From NCBI RefSeq assembly GCF_001522865.1, contig NZ_LOWB01000033.1:58371-122370 (forward strand): DNA of 64,000 nt, in the 5' to 3' direction. Below the pieces are notes generated by a model. It did not search any database and was not told where the DNA came from. It was given only the letters and a program-made list of their open reading frames with translations. Source of the DNA: Burkholderia sp. TSV86. GTDB taxonomy: Bacteria; Pseudomonadota; Gammaproteobacteria; Burkholderiales; Burkholderiaceae. Positions within the stretch are counted from its first letter, which is position 1, and the number at the start of each line of letters is the position of its first letter. This document shows, in pieces, positions 9,605 through 18,852 of the stretch. Position numbers and translations under genes: made by a program.

Positions 9605-10041
9605 CGATCTACCTTTGCAGCTGTTGAATTCGAGGATGAGAAAAGCGCGGTTCCCGATACAGGAAAATAGCTGCCGTGTACTTGATGAAGAACCGGCGAT
9701 GGCTATTTTGTAAGGTTGAGCCGCACACCAGCAAGAAAAAAATTGTCTACTTGTACAGAATTAACAAATTCTGGTAGCGAATTTCAGGGTCGTTGCAAAA
9801 GATGATCAAATCGGACGGGCGCGACGCAATGGAATGTACTGGCATGCATTCGCTCGCCGAATTGGCAGGCGGCCACGTTCGCGGCGGCGGCGCGCTTTTC
9901 CTGCAGGAAGAGCCTTGATGCGTGGCATTCCGGCGCACCGCCTGATCGACGCGGTCTATGTTGGCGGGTAGTGATGTGTGATGGCGGTCCGGAATTTATC
10001 CAGGAATGCATGCGATTTACCATGCGCGGGGCACAACGTAT
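9605..10041. other. Intergenic region, AT-richer, no gene recognised
   Basis: About 440 bases. A short plus frame near 9801-9918 reads like a fragment of coding sequence but has no start signal or recognisable motif. Possibly a decayed gene. Confidence 0.4.
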
Positions 10042-10746
10042 TTACAGCGCCCGGACAATTCCGCCGTCTACCCGGATATTCTGGCCGGTGATATAACCCG
10101 CGCCATCCGACAGCAGGAACGCAACCGTCTTCGCGATTTCCTGCGTTTTACCGAAGCGGCCAAGCGGAATGCGCGCGACGATCTCAGGCGTTTGCGGCCA
10201 ACTGTCGATGAAGCCGGGCAGCACTGAATTGATGCGGATGTTGTCGTTCGCATAACGTTCGGCGTACAAGCGCGTGAATGCGCTCAACGCGGCGCGAAGC
10301 GCGGACGAAACCGGCATCGCCTGCTCGGGAGCGTCGGCCGCGAAGCTCGAGATGTTGACGATCGCGCCGCCGCCTTGAGCCTGGAAGACCGGCGTGACGC
10401 GACGCAGCACACGCACGACGTTCAGAATGATGAGGTCGAGGCCCGCGTGCCATTTTTCGTCGTCGATCGACAGCAGATCGCCCTTGGGCGGGTGCCCGGT
10501 ATTGTTGACGATAGCATCGATGCGGCCGTACCGTTCGAGCGTCAGGCGGACCAGGCGGTCGAGGTCGGCCATATCGGTCACCGAACCGGCAATGCCGATG
10601 CCGCCGAGTTCACCTGCGAGCTTCTCGGCGCTGCCCGACGGTGACATCAGCGCCACCCGGTAGCCGTTCGAAGCCAGCTCCTTTGCGATCGCCGCGCCCA
10701 TGCCTTTACCCGCTGCTGTTACGAGTGCCACTTTTTCTACGGTCAT
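10042..10746 (-). CDS. Atypical SDR-family protein lacking the Tyr/Lys catalytic pair
   Basis: 234 residues. The Rossmann motif (TAAGKGMG), NNTG in place of NNAG, and the C-terminal GYITGQNIRVDGG block identify a classical short-chain dehydrogenase. Where Y-x3-K is expected the sequence is PVSSALRAALSAFT, so Tyr is replaced by Ser and Lys by Arg. The catalytic Ser region ISSFAAD remains. It may be a variant enzyme or a non-catalytic binder. Divergent from the LysR gene at 10876, with a palindrome between, so likely under that regulator. Confidence 0.8.
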   Translation of the reverse strand: MTVEKVALVTAAGKGMGAAIAKELASNGYRVALMSPSGSAEKLAGELGGIGIAGSVTDMADLDRLVRLTLERYGRIDAIVNNTGHPPKGDLLSIDDEKWHAGLDLIILNVVRVLRRVTPVFQAQGGGAIVNISSFAADAPEQAMPVSSALRAALSAFTRLYAERYANDNIRINSVLPGFIDSWPQTPEIVARIPLGRFGKTQEIAKTVAFLLSDGAGYITGQNIRVDGGIVRAL

Positions 10747-10823
10747 ATCGTTCTCCGGAATTCTTGCCGTATATTCTGCTGCCTAAAAATCTGCTTTTAT
10801 TGACAGTACTTTAGAGAGATGGA

Positions 10824-10841
10824 ATGGTTCTGTCGAACCAT
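10824..10841. promoter_or_regulatory. LysR-type operator candidate
   Basis: ATGGTTC-TGTC-GAACCAT is a perfect 7-bp inverted repeat with a 4-bp centre, in the 129-bp divergent region between the SDR and LysR genes, 34 bases ahead of the LysR start. It contains the T-N11-A pattern expected for LysR regulators. Confidence 0.6.
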
Positions 10842-10875
10842 GATTTCTCATCATTGCCTGTAGTTTTTCTGCTGT

Positions 10876-11808
10876 ATGAAAAATGAACTGAAAAGGCGGC
10901 GCTTGCCGCCGCTCAACGCATTGCGCGCGTTCGAGGCAGCGGCGCGCCATCTCAATTTTCGACTGGCGGCGCAGGAGATTGGCGTGACGCAAGGCGCGGT
11001 CGCGCAGCAGGTGCGCCATCTCGAAGCAGTGCTGACGCTGAGGCTTTTCGAGCGCCTGCCGCGTGGACTTGCGCTGACGGACGAAGGGCTCGCGTATTTC
11101 TCCGCCATTCAGCGTGCGTTGCACATCATCTCCGATGCAACCGACGCGCTCGATCGCCGCCCGTCGACACTGACGGTCAGCACGACGCCTTCGTTTGCAT
11201 CGAAATGGCTGATCCCGCGCTTGGCTCAGTTCAGCGAAGCATATCCCGCCATCGAAGTACGTGTCGTGGCTGACGAAAAACTCAGCACGTTCAGGGGCGA
11301 CGGCGTGGATATTGCAATTCGTCTCGGCAAACCGCCGTTCGGCAACGCAGTGAGCGGCGATCTGCTTTTTTCTCTCGATATCTTCGCGGTCGGCAGTCCG
11401 TCGCTGCTCGATGGTCCGCGCGCGATCGACGCACCGTCGGATCTGGCCAAGCATGTGCTACTGCACGACGCGCACGATCTATGGCCCGAATTTCTCGACG
11501 CGCTGGATCTGCTCGATCAGATCGATCCCGCGAAGGGGCCGCGATTCAGCATGTCGGCGCTGGCGATCGATGCCGCCATTGCGGGCCAAGGCATTGCGTT
11601 GACGAGCGAGCCGTTGGTGGGCCGGGATATCGCCGCGGGCCGGCTGCGCCGGATTGGCGATTTTTCGTTTCCGCTGTCGCTGGGTTTCTACGTGGTATAT
11701 CCAAAGGAATCCAAATCATCGGACGCGGCCCGGGCGATGCGCGAGTGGTTGTTCGCGCAGCGCGACAAGGACCGGCAAAGCCACTGGGCGAGCTTGCTCC
11801 GCATGTGA
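10876..11808 (+). CDS. LysR-family transcriptional regulator (GcvA-like)
   Basis: 310 residues. The N-terminal winged HTH (LPPLNALRAFEAAARHLNF, then AAQEIGVTQGAVAQQVRHLE) is of the GcvA/AmpR branch, followed by a periplasmic-binding-like effector domain (TVSTTPSFASKWLIPRL, DIAIRLGKPPF, AAIAGQGIALTSEPLV). Divergent from the SDR gene with a palindrome between them. No strong Shine-Dalgarno is visible before the ATG at 10876, but the start fits the family N-terminus. Confidence 0.9.
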   Translation: MKNELKRRRLPPLNALRAFEAAARHLNFRLAAQEIGVTQGAVAQQVRHLEAVLTLRLFERLPRGLALTDEGLAYFSAIQRALHIISDATDALDRRPSTLTVSTTPSFASKWLIPRLAQFSEAYPAIEVRVVADEKLSTFRGDGVDIAIRLGKPPFGNAVSGDLLFSLDIFAVGSPSLLDGPRAIDAPSDLAKHVLLHDAHDLWPEFLDALDLLDQIDPAKGPRFSMSALAIDAAIAGQGIALTSEPLVGRDIAAGRLRRIGDFSFPLSLGFYVVYPKESKSSDAARAMREWLFAQRDKDRQSHWASLLRM

Positions 11809-11858
11809 GCCGCGCGGCTCGAACGCGCGCCGGTGTCCCGGCGCGCATTGCCGTTCGC

Positions 11859-14285
11859 TTACGGCGTCGTGCGCGTATCCGGAAACGACGGTAATGCCGA
11901 TGCGTCGGTTCCCCACGCTGCGGCAGCCGGATCGCCCGTCATCGTGAAAGCCAGCTTGCCTCCGCGCGCGATTGCCGCGAGCGGCAGCCATGCGCTCGAA
12001 TAGGCTGCACCGTTCAATTGCAGCGATTTGACGTAGAACGCTGCGGTGTCGCTCGAGCCGGCCCCCGGCGCGACGATATGCAACAGCTGGTAGCGGCCGT
12101 TCGCCTGCCCGATGCGCACGTCGATTTTCTCGAATTGCGGGCTCGACAGCGCCAGCCCGCTCACGCCCGGCACGACTGGATACAGGCCGAGCGCGGCCCA
12201 CACATACCAGCCCGAGATCGCACCGAGATCGTCATTGCCCGGCAGGCCGCCCGGACTCGTATCGAACTGGGTGCCGAGCGCCGCGTGCAGCACACGTTGC
12301 GTATGGGTGGGCGCGCCGGCCCACGCATATACCCATGGCACCGCCATCGTCACTTCGTTGCCTACGTAGAAAAAGGGCTTTTCGGTACCGACGTTCAGGT
12401 TCGTGAAAAACGTATCGAGCCGCTTGACGACCGAGCGCGCATCGCCGATCCGGCTGAGCAGGCCGCCGAAATTCTGCGGCACATACCATGTGTACTGTTC
12501 GGAGTTGCCCTCCATGAAGCCGCCGTTTGCCACCCATGCGCCGGTCGGCGTCTTCGGATGGATGGCGCCCTGGTTGAGCAGGTTTTTCCAATTGCCGCTC
12601 GATTTCAGTAGTGTGGCGGCTGTGGCCGTGTCGCCGAGCGTCATGGCGAAGCGCGACACGGCGAAGTCGCGCAATGCGTACTCCAGCGTATTCGACGCGC
12701 TTTGGTTGTCGTCCGCGCTTGCCGAAGGCACGTAGCCGAGGCGATCGAAGTCGGCGCGACCGCCCATCACCGGCGAGCCGGCGCAGGCCGCGCCCGGCGC
12801 CGTGCTGTTCTTCATGATCGCGAGCGCGGCCCGCGTATCGAAATTCGTTGCGCCGAATGCGTGCGCATTCGCGACGAGCAGCGAACCCGCGTCGCCGGGC
12901 ATGACCGCGGTTTCCGTGTTGAAGTACGCCCAGCGTGGGAATGCGCCGCAAGTCTGCGCGTCCAGAACGAGCGACTGCACGATGTCGCTCGTGCGCGCTG
13001 GATCGAGCAATGCTTGTAGCTGCATGAACGAGCGGTCGATGTCCCAGCCCGAGAAGTTTGCGTACATCGTGCGGCCGCGCGCGGCCTGCTTCGTTTTCGG
13101 CGTCGCGCTGGACGTAAGGAAGTCCGGATACTGGCCGTTGACATCGTTGAAAACGTTCGGGTGCAGCGATGCGTGATAGAGCGCCGTGTAGAACTTGGTC
13201 TTGTCCGCGTCGCTGCCGCCTGTTACCTGAATCGCGTTCAAACGCGCATTCCACGCGGTGCCGGCGGCGGCGCGCACTTGATCGAAGTCCCAGTTTGCCC
13301 GGCCGCCGGCATCGGTGTCGGGATTTTCGGCGTCCAGATTCGCCTTGGCGTTTGCCTCGCTGACGAACGAGATGCCGAGCTTCATCAACACGATGGGTTG
13401 CTTTGCGTCGAGCGCGAACGTCACCGCGACGGGCCGATTGGCGGCGAGCATCGGCTTTGCCGCGAACGGCCGGCTGAACTTTGCGTAGTAATAGACTGGC
13501 ACGCTATGTCCGGCCCAGCAGAAGCCGCCGCCCGCGATCCGGCCTGAGAGCGCCCGATCGCCGATTTGCTGGATCGTGTCGCTCGTCGAACCCTGCGCGC
13601 GGTTGTTGAGCACGGTCGGATCGATCGAGATGCTCGCCTGCTGGCCCTGCGCGAGCGCCGGATAGCTGAAGCGCGCGTAGCCGGTGCGCAGCGTTGCCGT
13701 CAATTCCGCCTTGATGCCGTTGTTGAGCGTCACGGCGTAATAGCCGGCACGCGCGGTCTCATTCGCGTGACTGAAGCTTGTCTGCGTGCGCGCGCCGGGG
13801 GAGAGCGTCGGCATCACGTTCAGATAGCCGCCGTTTGCCCAGCAGCCGGTGCCGCTCAGATGCAGGACGCTGAATGCGTTGATCGACGTGTCGCCGTACC
13901 AATAACCGCCCGAGAACCCGGAGCCGTCGCCTACCGACGCGTCGTATTGCGCGGTCGGCGTCATCGGGCTCCATTGAATCATCCCGAACGGCAGCGTCGC
14001 GCCGGGGAACGTGCCGCCGCCAAGCCCCGAGCCGACCGGATCGGCGGGGCGGTGCGTCGCATAGTCCGTGCCGATCAGTGGGTTCACGTATGGCGTGAGT
14101 GCGAGATCTGCGTTTCGCTCGGAGGCCGCACCGCTCGAATCCATCCGGCCATTCGGCGCGGCGGCTATCGGTTGATCGAGCGGCGCGAGCCGTGCGCCGT
14201 CGAACGCAAGCGCATGGCCGCCATACGATGTCAGTGCCGCGCAGAGCATCAGCATCGCACCTGTCAGCTTCCCGCTTCTTCGCAT
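11859..14285 (-). CDS. Secreted GH92-family alpha-mannosidase
   Basis: 808 residues. A Sec signal peptide (hydrophobic 8-28, cut near GHALA) precedes a beta-sandwich (NPLIGTDYATHRP, GGGTFPGATLPFGMIQWSP) and an (alpha/alpha)6 barrel carrying the GH92 hallmark GNDDLGAISGWYV with G683, N684, D685, D686. GH92 enzymes are calcium-dependent exo-mannosidases, mostly alpha-1,2. GGAG precedes the ATG at 14285. It is divergent from a GH18 glycosidase gene, so both may act on fungal wall or glycoprotein glycans outside the cell (inference). Confidence 0.9.
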   Translation of the reverse strand: MRRSGKLTGAMLMLCAALTSYGGHALAFDGARLAPLDQPIAAAPNGRMDSSGAASERNADLALTPYVNPLIGTDYATHRPADPVGSGLGGGTFPGATLPFGMIQWSPMTPTAQYDASVGDGSGFSGGYWYGDTSINAFSVLHLSGTGCWANGGYLNVMPTLSPGARTQTSFSHANETARAGYYAVTLNNGIKAELTATLRTGYARFSYPALAQGQQASISIDPTVLNNRAQGSTSDTIQQIGDRALSGRIAGGGFCWAGHSVPVYYYAKFSRPFAAKPMLAANRPVAVTFALDAKQPIVLMKLGISFVSEANAKANLDAENPDTDAGGRANWDFDQVRAAAGTAWNARLNAIQVTGGSDADKTKFYTALYHASLHPNVFNDVNGQYPDFLTSSATPKTKQAARGRTMYANFSGWDIDRSFMQLQALLDPARTSDIVQSLVLDAQTCGAFPRWAYFNTETAVMPGDAGSLLVANAHAFGATNFDTRAALAIMKNSTAPGAACAGSPVMGGRADFDRLGYVPSASADDNQSASNTLEYALRDFAVSRFAMTLGDTATAATLLKSSGNWKNLLNQGAIHPKTPTGAWVANGGFMEGNSEQYTWYVPQNFGGLLSRIGDARSVVKRLDTFFTNLNVGTEKPFFYVGNEVTMAVPWVYAWAGAPTHTQRVLHAALGTQFDTSPGGLPGNDDLGAISGWYVWAALGLYPVVPGVSGLALSSPQFEKIDVRIGQANGRYQLLHIVAPGAGSSDTAAFYVKSLQLNGAAYSSAWLPLAAIARGGKLAFTMTGDPAAAAWGTDASALPSFPDTRTTP

Positions 14286-14732
14286 TTTCGTCTCCGCTTG
14301 ATTTTGTTCCGAACCGACCGGACCTGTTTGGCACCGTATCGATGTTTATTGAGTTTATTGAATTGAAATAAACAAAAGATTTCTGGAATGAGCGGCCGAA
14401 TGTACGATCCTTTTAAAGGGATTCGGCGCGCGGCAATCAATAATAATCGCTCGTCGAGACAGTTTGTGGTTTTAGATGGAAGTTACTTCGTTTATTTGAG
14501 TGTGAGCGGCCCGCCAATGTGCGCTTGGGCACGAAACAGGCCGAACTTGCGACTAAACTGATCGATACAGGGAGGCGCAGGTTGTTTGTTGGGCTATTTC
14601 AAATAATATGTCTTATCAATATTCGGTGTATTAAAAGACCGGCTATTGATTGAAAGCATCCGGCAATGACGGCGGCGCGCCGATAAATCGGGGCGCGGAA
14701 ACTTTCACGAATTCAAGCAGACGAGGTATTCG
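14286..14732. other. Divergent promoter region between the GH92 and GH18 genes
   Basis: About 450 bases, clearly AT-richer than the flanking genes. It should contain both promoters. No gene, RNA or strong symmetry was seen. Confidence 0.5.
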
Positions 14733-15671
14733 ATGGGAAACCTGATCCGCAAGCCGCGGTTTCCGGCGCGAATCCGCGCGCGCTCACGCTGGGTGGGCTC
14801 GCTGTCATTGTTGGGAGGCCTGACTTTTTCGTTGACGGCGCTGGCTGGCGCGACAGGCTATACGACGCTGTTCGGCGGCGGCCCGATCTATAAGAATACG
14901 TCCAACAACATCAGTGAACTGGCGGCGTCGGGCGCGACCGAGATCGTCGTCTGGAACATCGCGGTGAGTTCGGCCGGCGATCTGAATTTCAACGGCGAGT
15001 TTCCGCTGGTGAAGAACGGGGTGTACGTCGGCAACGCCACCTATCCGAATTTCGCGAACAATCTGGCGGCGTTGAAGCAGGGCACTGTCAAGCGCATCAC
15101 GTTCAGCATCGGCTCGTCCAATGTTGGCGACTGGCAGAACATCAAAGCCCTCGTGCAGTCGCAGGGAACGGGACCTTCCAGCATCCTCTATAAGGACTTC
15201 CTGGCGATCAAGCAGGCGCTGCCCTCGGTCGACGCGATCGACTTCGATGACGAGAACAGCTACGACGCCGCAACGACCGTCCAATTCGGCGTCATGCTGG
15301 GCAACTTGGGTTACCACGTGATGCCTGATCCCTATACCAACGCGTCTTATTGGACTTCGGTGGTATCGCAGATCAATGCGCAAAGGCCGGGAACGGTCGA
15401 TGGCGTTCATCTGCAAACTTATGCGGGCGGAGCGCTGAATACCCCGTGCAGTGGCTGGAATTTCGGCGGCGTTCCGGTGTTTCCGGGTGTCGCGGATTGG
15501 GATGACTCGCCGCCGCAGGCCCAAGGCGTGATGAGCGCATGGAAGAAACAATGCGGGATCGTCGGCGCGTTCCTTTGGCTGTATGACGATATCGCGGGGA
15601 AAAGCTATGGGGGCGTCAGCGAAGCGTCGGCCTATATGAGCGCTTTCCGCGCCGGGCTGGCGGCCAAATGA
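14733..15671 (+). CDS. Secreted GH18-family glycosidase (chitinase-like)
   Basis: 312 residues. A basic N-terminus and hydrophobic stretch (about 22-40, ending ALAGA) form an export signal. The TIM-barrel third-strand motif is ITFSIGSSNVGDW, and DAIDFDDE at residues 167-174 satisfies the GH18 catalytic pattern DxxDxDxE exactly, with E174 as the acid. Short for a chitinase and without a visible chitin-binding module. ATG at 14733 follows GACGAGG. In a fungus-associated bacterium it may attack chitin or other GlcNAc polymers; substrate is inferred from the motif only. Confidence 0.7.
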   Translation: MGNLIRKPRFPARIRARSRWVGSLSLLGGLTFSLTALAGATGYTTLFGGGPIYKNTSNNISELAASGATEIVVWNIAVSSAGDLNFNGEFPLVKNGVYVGNATYPNFANNLAALKQGTVKRITFSIGSSNVGDWQNIKALVQSQGTGPSSILYKDFLAIKQALPSVDAIDFDDENSYDAATTVQFGVMLGNLGYHVMPDPYTNASYWTSVVSQINAQRPGTVDGVHLQTYAGGALNTPCSGWNFGGVPVFPGVADWDDSPPQAQGVMSAWKKQCGIVGAFLWLYDDIAGKSYGGVSEASAYMSAFRAGLAAK

Positions 15672-16031
15672 GCGAGTAGGGGCGGCAGGCGGGCCGGTTC
15701 GTGCTCGGCGGGCTCCAGTGGGAAGTGAAATCCGCTTCGCTTCTGCGCCGATGGGTTGTGCAAGGCGATGGCTGCGTTTCGATTATCGCTTGGTCGATGC
15801 CCGGTCATATCCGCCCGATCGCGGCTTCGTCGAATGGACGGGATGCGTTTTCGGCGCGAGCGATTCGTATGCGGGAGTCACATGCACATGCGCCAACGGG
15901 CGCGCATTGGCAACCCGAGATCGAGGATGTTCGCCTGCCGGGCGGCATTCGCTCGCATTGCATTGATTCCATCGCCGTCGAGTCGGCCGGTATTCACAAA
16001 AGCTTAATGAGCCGCTACAATAACGCCCCTT
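15672..16031. other. Intergenic region upstream of tRNA-Leu
   Basis: About 360 bases with no supported gene. The last part should contain the tRNA promoter. Confidence 0.5.
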
Positions 16032-16116
16032 GCCCAGGTGGCGGAATTGGTAGACGCACTATCTTGAGGGGGTAGCGCCGAGAGGCGTTCGGGTTCGAGT
16101 CCCGACCTGGGCACCA
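16032..16116 (+). tRNA. tRNA-Leu (anticodon GAG)
   Basis: 85 bases including an encoded CCA end. The acceptor stem GCCCAGG pairs with CCTGGGC. The anticodon stem CTATC/GGTAG holds loop TTGAGGG, giving GAG, which reads CTC/CTT leucine codons. A long variable arm (class II) and the T-loop GGTTCGAGTCC are present. An IS3 remnant begins about 50 bases downstream. Confidence 0.95.
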
Positions 16117-16167
16117 GTATTTTTCCCCGAGCCTCAAGGGCGCTAAAAAGCCTGTCAGTTTCAGGAT

Positions 16168-16483
16168 TGGGAACTGCCCCCACGAAGTTGGACGGTTAAA
16201 GACTAGGCGCCCGAGGGCTTTGAACCGCTTGAATTTCTTGGACAGCGCTGAGCGTTAGTGTTCGGTTTTTCATGAGCCTTCGGCCGAAGGCTGTATTGCC
16301 GGGCGAATTCACCCGGCGTCAGATCCTTGAGCGCTGTGTAAGGTCGCATCTCATTGTAGTCGCGGCGCCAAGCCTCGGTCTCACGTTTGGCTTCCGCCAA
16401 CGATTCGAACCAGTGCAGGTTCAGGCATTCGTCCCTGAACGAGCCGTTGAATGTCTCGATGAAGCTGTTGTCGGTGCTAGAGC
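16168..16483 (-). mobile_element. Truncated IS3-family element (3' end of the orfB transposase)
   Basis: The minus-strand frame 16203-16480 encodes the C-terminal part of an IS3/IS407-type DDE transposase: TDNSFIETFNGSFRDECLN, then WRRDYNEMRPYTALKDLTPGEF with the last catalytic Glu region. Everything upstream of TDNSF (roughly two thirds of orfB and all of orfA) is missing. The GGGAACTGCCCCCACGAAG stretch at about 16168-16186 looks like the terminal inverted repeat. The break at about 16480 adjoins another truncated gene, so a deletion or replacement occurred here. Confidence 0.85.
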
Positions 16484-17071
16484 AGATCAATATTGCATGC
16501 GCTCATTTTCTGGAATGCAATTACCGGGTTTCACTATTGGCAAGGTTCGCGTATTTATCTGTTTTATCTACAGCCTGGCAGTTTGCTGTTCCATTTGAGC
16601 GTCATCTCGTTGGCGGCGTCACTGTTCTTTTTCTTTTTTTGCTTCAAGTACACGACGTCTTTTTGGCAATGGCTCGGCGTCAAGCAGGTGGCGCACAAGC
16701 TGATGGGCAAGGACATGCCTGAGTATTACCGGGTACGTCAGAACGGGATCAAGCGTTATATCCGTTTTCCGCATCATACCTGTCTCGTTATTCTGTTCTG
16801 GACACACCCGGTCATGACGCAGGACACGCTGTTTCTGGCAATAGCGGCGACGGTGTATCTGTACGTCGGCACTTATCACCAGGACTTGCGTGGACTGCGC
16901 ATCATCGGCGAGGACTGGGCGGCTTACCGTCAAGAGACCAATTTGTTATTTCCGGGCGGGAAGGCGTTTCGCCGCTTGTTTCGTGATTTGAAGGCGGCCT
17001 GTGCCGGCTCGGAAAGCGTGCCGACGCAGACTGGCTCCGGACGCGCAGCGCTCGAAACGGTGAGGGATTAG
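16481..17071 (+). pseudogene. 5'-truncated membrane methyltransferase (NnrU/ICMT-like)
   Basis: An open frame from the IS junction encodes about 190 residues with three to four membrane segments. Family traits of NnrU/isoprenylcysteine-methyltransferase-like proteins are visible: YIRFPHHTCLVILFWTHP, YLYVGTYHQDLRGLRIIG and DWAAYRQETN. The usual N-terminal membrane helices are absent, and the only start codon is a TTG at 16493 without a ribosome site. The gene was probably cut by the event that truncated the neighbouring IS. Activity is doubtful. Confidence 0.65.
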
Positions 17072-17130
17072 TGACGTTGCGCCGCAACCACGAATGTTTT
17101 GAACGGGGAATTTCCGGCGCCGTCGGGTGG

Positions 17131-17171
17131 GCAAAATTCGCTCGCCATAGAGCATGTCGAGCGAATTTTGC
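17131..17171. repeat. Long inverted repeat (14-bp arms)
   Basis: GCAAAATTCGCTCG (17131-17144) and its exact complement CGAGCGAATTTTGC (17158-17171) flank a 13-base spacer. CCGGCGCC occurs outside both arms (17114-17121 and 17171-17178), so the symmetry extends with one 9-base interruption. It lies 60 bases after the truncated methyltransferase gene. It could be a bidirectional terminator or a palindromic mobile remnant; there is no T-run. Confidence 0.75.
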
Positions 17172-17439
17172 CGGCGCCATCCACTGCAGTGCGAAATACG
17201 GGCATGCGTCGCCTTGGCGCTCGCGTCAAACTTCCATCTGTGCCTGATATTTTCCAGCGAAATGAACTCATGCGAATTCGGGGTCTTCTCGCGTGAGCGT
17301 CCATTTATTCGGCCTGCTGCACGCACACATTGACCGATCTATCTAAGCATGAAACACTGAAATAAAAATAAACGGAAATATTACATTCCACAGTCGTTTC
17401 AACATCCATTTCTCGACTATCACTGTGCTCGGAGGCGGC

Positions 17440-18852
17440 ATGCAGATTTATCGCGGGACGTCACAGCAATCCGAAGGCAAGGCGGTTGACCGGCTTGATT
17501 TGCTGTTTCCGGAAAAACTCGAACCGGGAAACCAGGCCATTGCGGTTTGGTACAACAGGAGCGGCGCAGGCGGGGTGAAGTCGCGCAGTGCCACCGCGAC
17601 CATCGCGCGCGTCGATCAGTTGGCATCCGGGCATCACTTTCAAGCCGCATCAACTGACGGGCATCGAATCTTAGGAGCGCTTTCGCCGGATCAACGTACG
17701 ATCACGGCGGAAGTATTCGACTCCGCGAACGTTCTAATATGCGGGCTCGATACTCATCTCATGCCGTTGGAACTATCAGGGGTTGAGGGGGCTTTCTCGA
17801 CAACCACCACCGTGGAGAACGATACAACGCATATTTATTACGCGGTCTTGAGCGATGCTGCATCGAGTGCCGAAATCAAGATGTGGACATTTGCTGCAAT
17901 CGGCGCGATCTTGGGCGTTGTCGGCGTGATTGCGACGCTCGCCGAGGGGCCGTTTGCAGTGGGCCTTGCGCTTGCCACCGCAGGTTACTTCACGGGCGCG
18001 GCGGGGCTCGTGGACGCTTTTATAAAGGCAGGCCCTGAGATTAGCGGTGTTCTGTTGCCAAACCGCAAGATTCAGCGAACATCGAAAGGCCAAATCAGAC
18101 CGAGAAATGATTTGACGCTGACGCGGTTTTTGACTAGCGGGAGTACCGTAACAGTTAAAAGTTGCGTACTGCCTGGTCTCGGTGATGGCACCGTCCAACT
18201 TTCCGACCAGGATCTCGACGATCCCAAAAAATGGAACACGTTGTTCAGCTTGGTATTGGATGAAGGCAAAAATTACAGGGTGCAGCCGCGCGCACTCGGG
18301 GTAGTTCCTGGTCTTGTTATCTCCTCTGACGATGAATATGACGAAGTGCCAATCGGGGTCAACATGAAGGAGAAACCGCCAAACAGCATGCTGTCATTCG
18401 ATCTCGAGGCAGGAACCGGACAGGCGAATCTATATGCCGGCGTCTTCACCAGCACGAATCGTCCGCAATTTAAACTGAATGAAAATGGCGTGGTGACATT
18501 CCTTGAAGCCCATAATGCGGATTATGGAAAACTTAACAGGGGGTTCATTTTCGGTGAGTTTCAAGACAATGGCTTGCAAACTCAATATATGTGCTTTAAA
18601 AATTTCGGCGCCACCGGAAATGGTGGGCGAGTTTTGGGGCATCCTGGCGGTGAAGGCGATGTGGCGGGAATGATGGACGCTAATCCAGATTGTGTCGCGT
18701 GCTTATGGCAGGGCGGCGGTAATCCTCTGATTGGTTACAAGGCAACGGAATCCATAACGATTTCATATAGACAAAGCTCTGGCAGCCCCAGCAATGTGTA
18801 TCTCAGGGTCAAGCAAGAATTGCCATTTGTGAAATTGACATCCCAATCATGA
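17440..18852 (+). CDS. Orphan protein with central hydrophobic hairpin, function unknown
   Basis: 470 residues from the ATG at 17440, which has GGAGG nine bases upstream. Not recognised. The N-terminal ~145 residues look like beta-rich domains (DRLDLLFPEKLEPGNQAI, TITAEVFDSANVL). Residues ~148-197 form two hydrophobic helices rich in Gly/Ala with a short turn. The C-terminal half is again beta-rich, with a stretch near 345-400 like a sugar- or calcium-binding sandwich. No signal peptide. The layout could suit a pore-forming or membrane-inserting toxin or effector, but that is speculation. Codon use is AT-richer than its neighbours and it lies beside IS debris, so acquisition by transfer is likely. 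Confidence 0.7.
   Translation: MQIYRGTSQQSEGKAVDRLDLLFPEKLEPGNQAIAVWYNRSGAGGVKSRSATATIARVDQLASGHHFQAASTDGHRILGALSPDQRTITAEVFDSANVLICGLDTHLMPLELSGVEGAFSTTTTVENDTTHIYYAVLSDAASSAEIKMWTFAAIGAILGVVGVIATLAEGPFAVGLALATAGYFTGAAGLVDAFIKAGPEISGVLLPNRKIQRTSKGQIRPRNDLTLTRFLTSGSTVTVKSCVLPGLGDGTVQLSDQDLDDPKKWNTLFSLVLDEGKNYRVQPRALGVVPGLVISSDDEYDEVPIGVNMKEKPPNSMLSFDLEAGTGQANLYAGVFTSTNRPQFKLNENGVVTFLEAHNADYGKLNRGFIFGEFQDNGLQTQYMCFKNFGATGNGGRVLGHPGGEGDVAGMMDANPDCVACLWQGGGNPLIGYKATESITISYRQSSGSPSNVYLRVKQELPFVKLTSQS

Noticed and set aside
17100..17439. hrp_II box upstream of the orphan hairpin protein
   Set aside because: Several TTCG tetramers were checked; none has a second TTCG at the required spacing.
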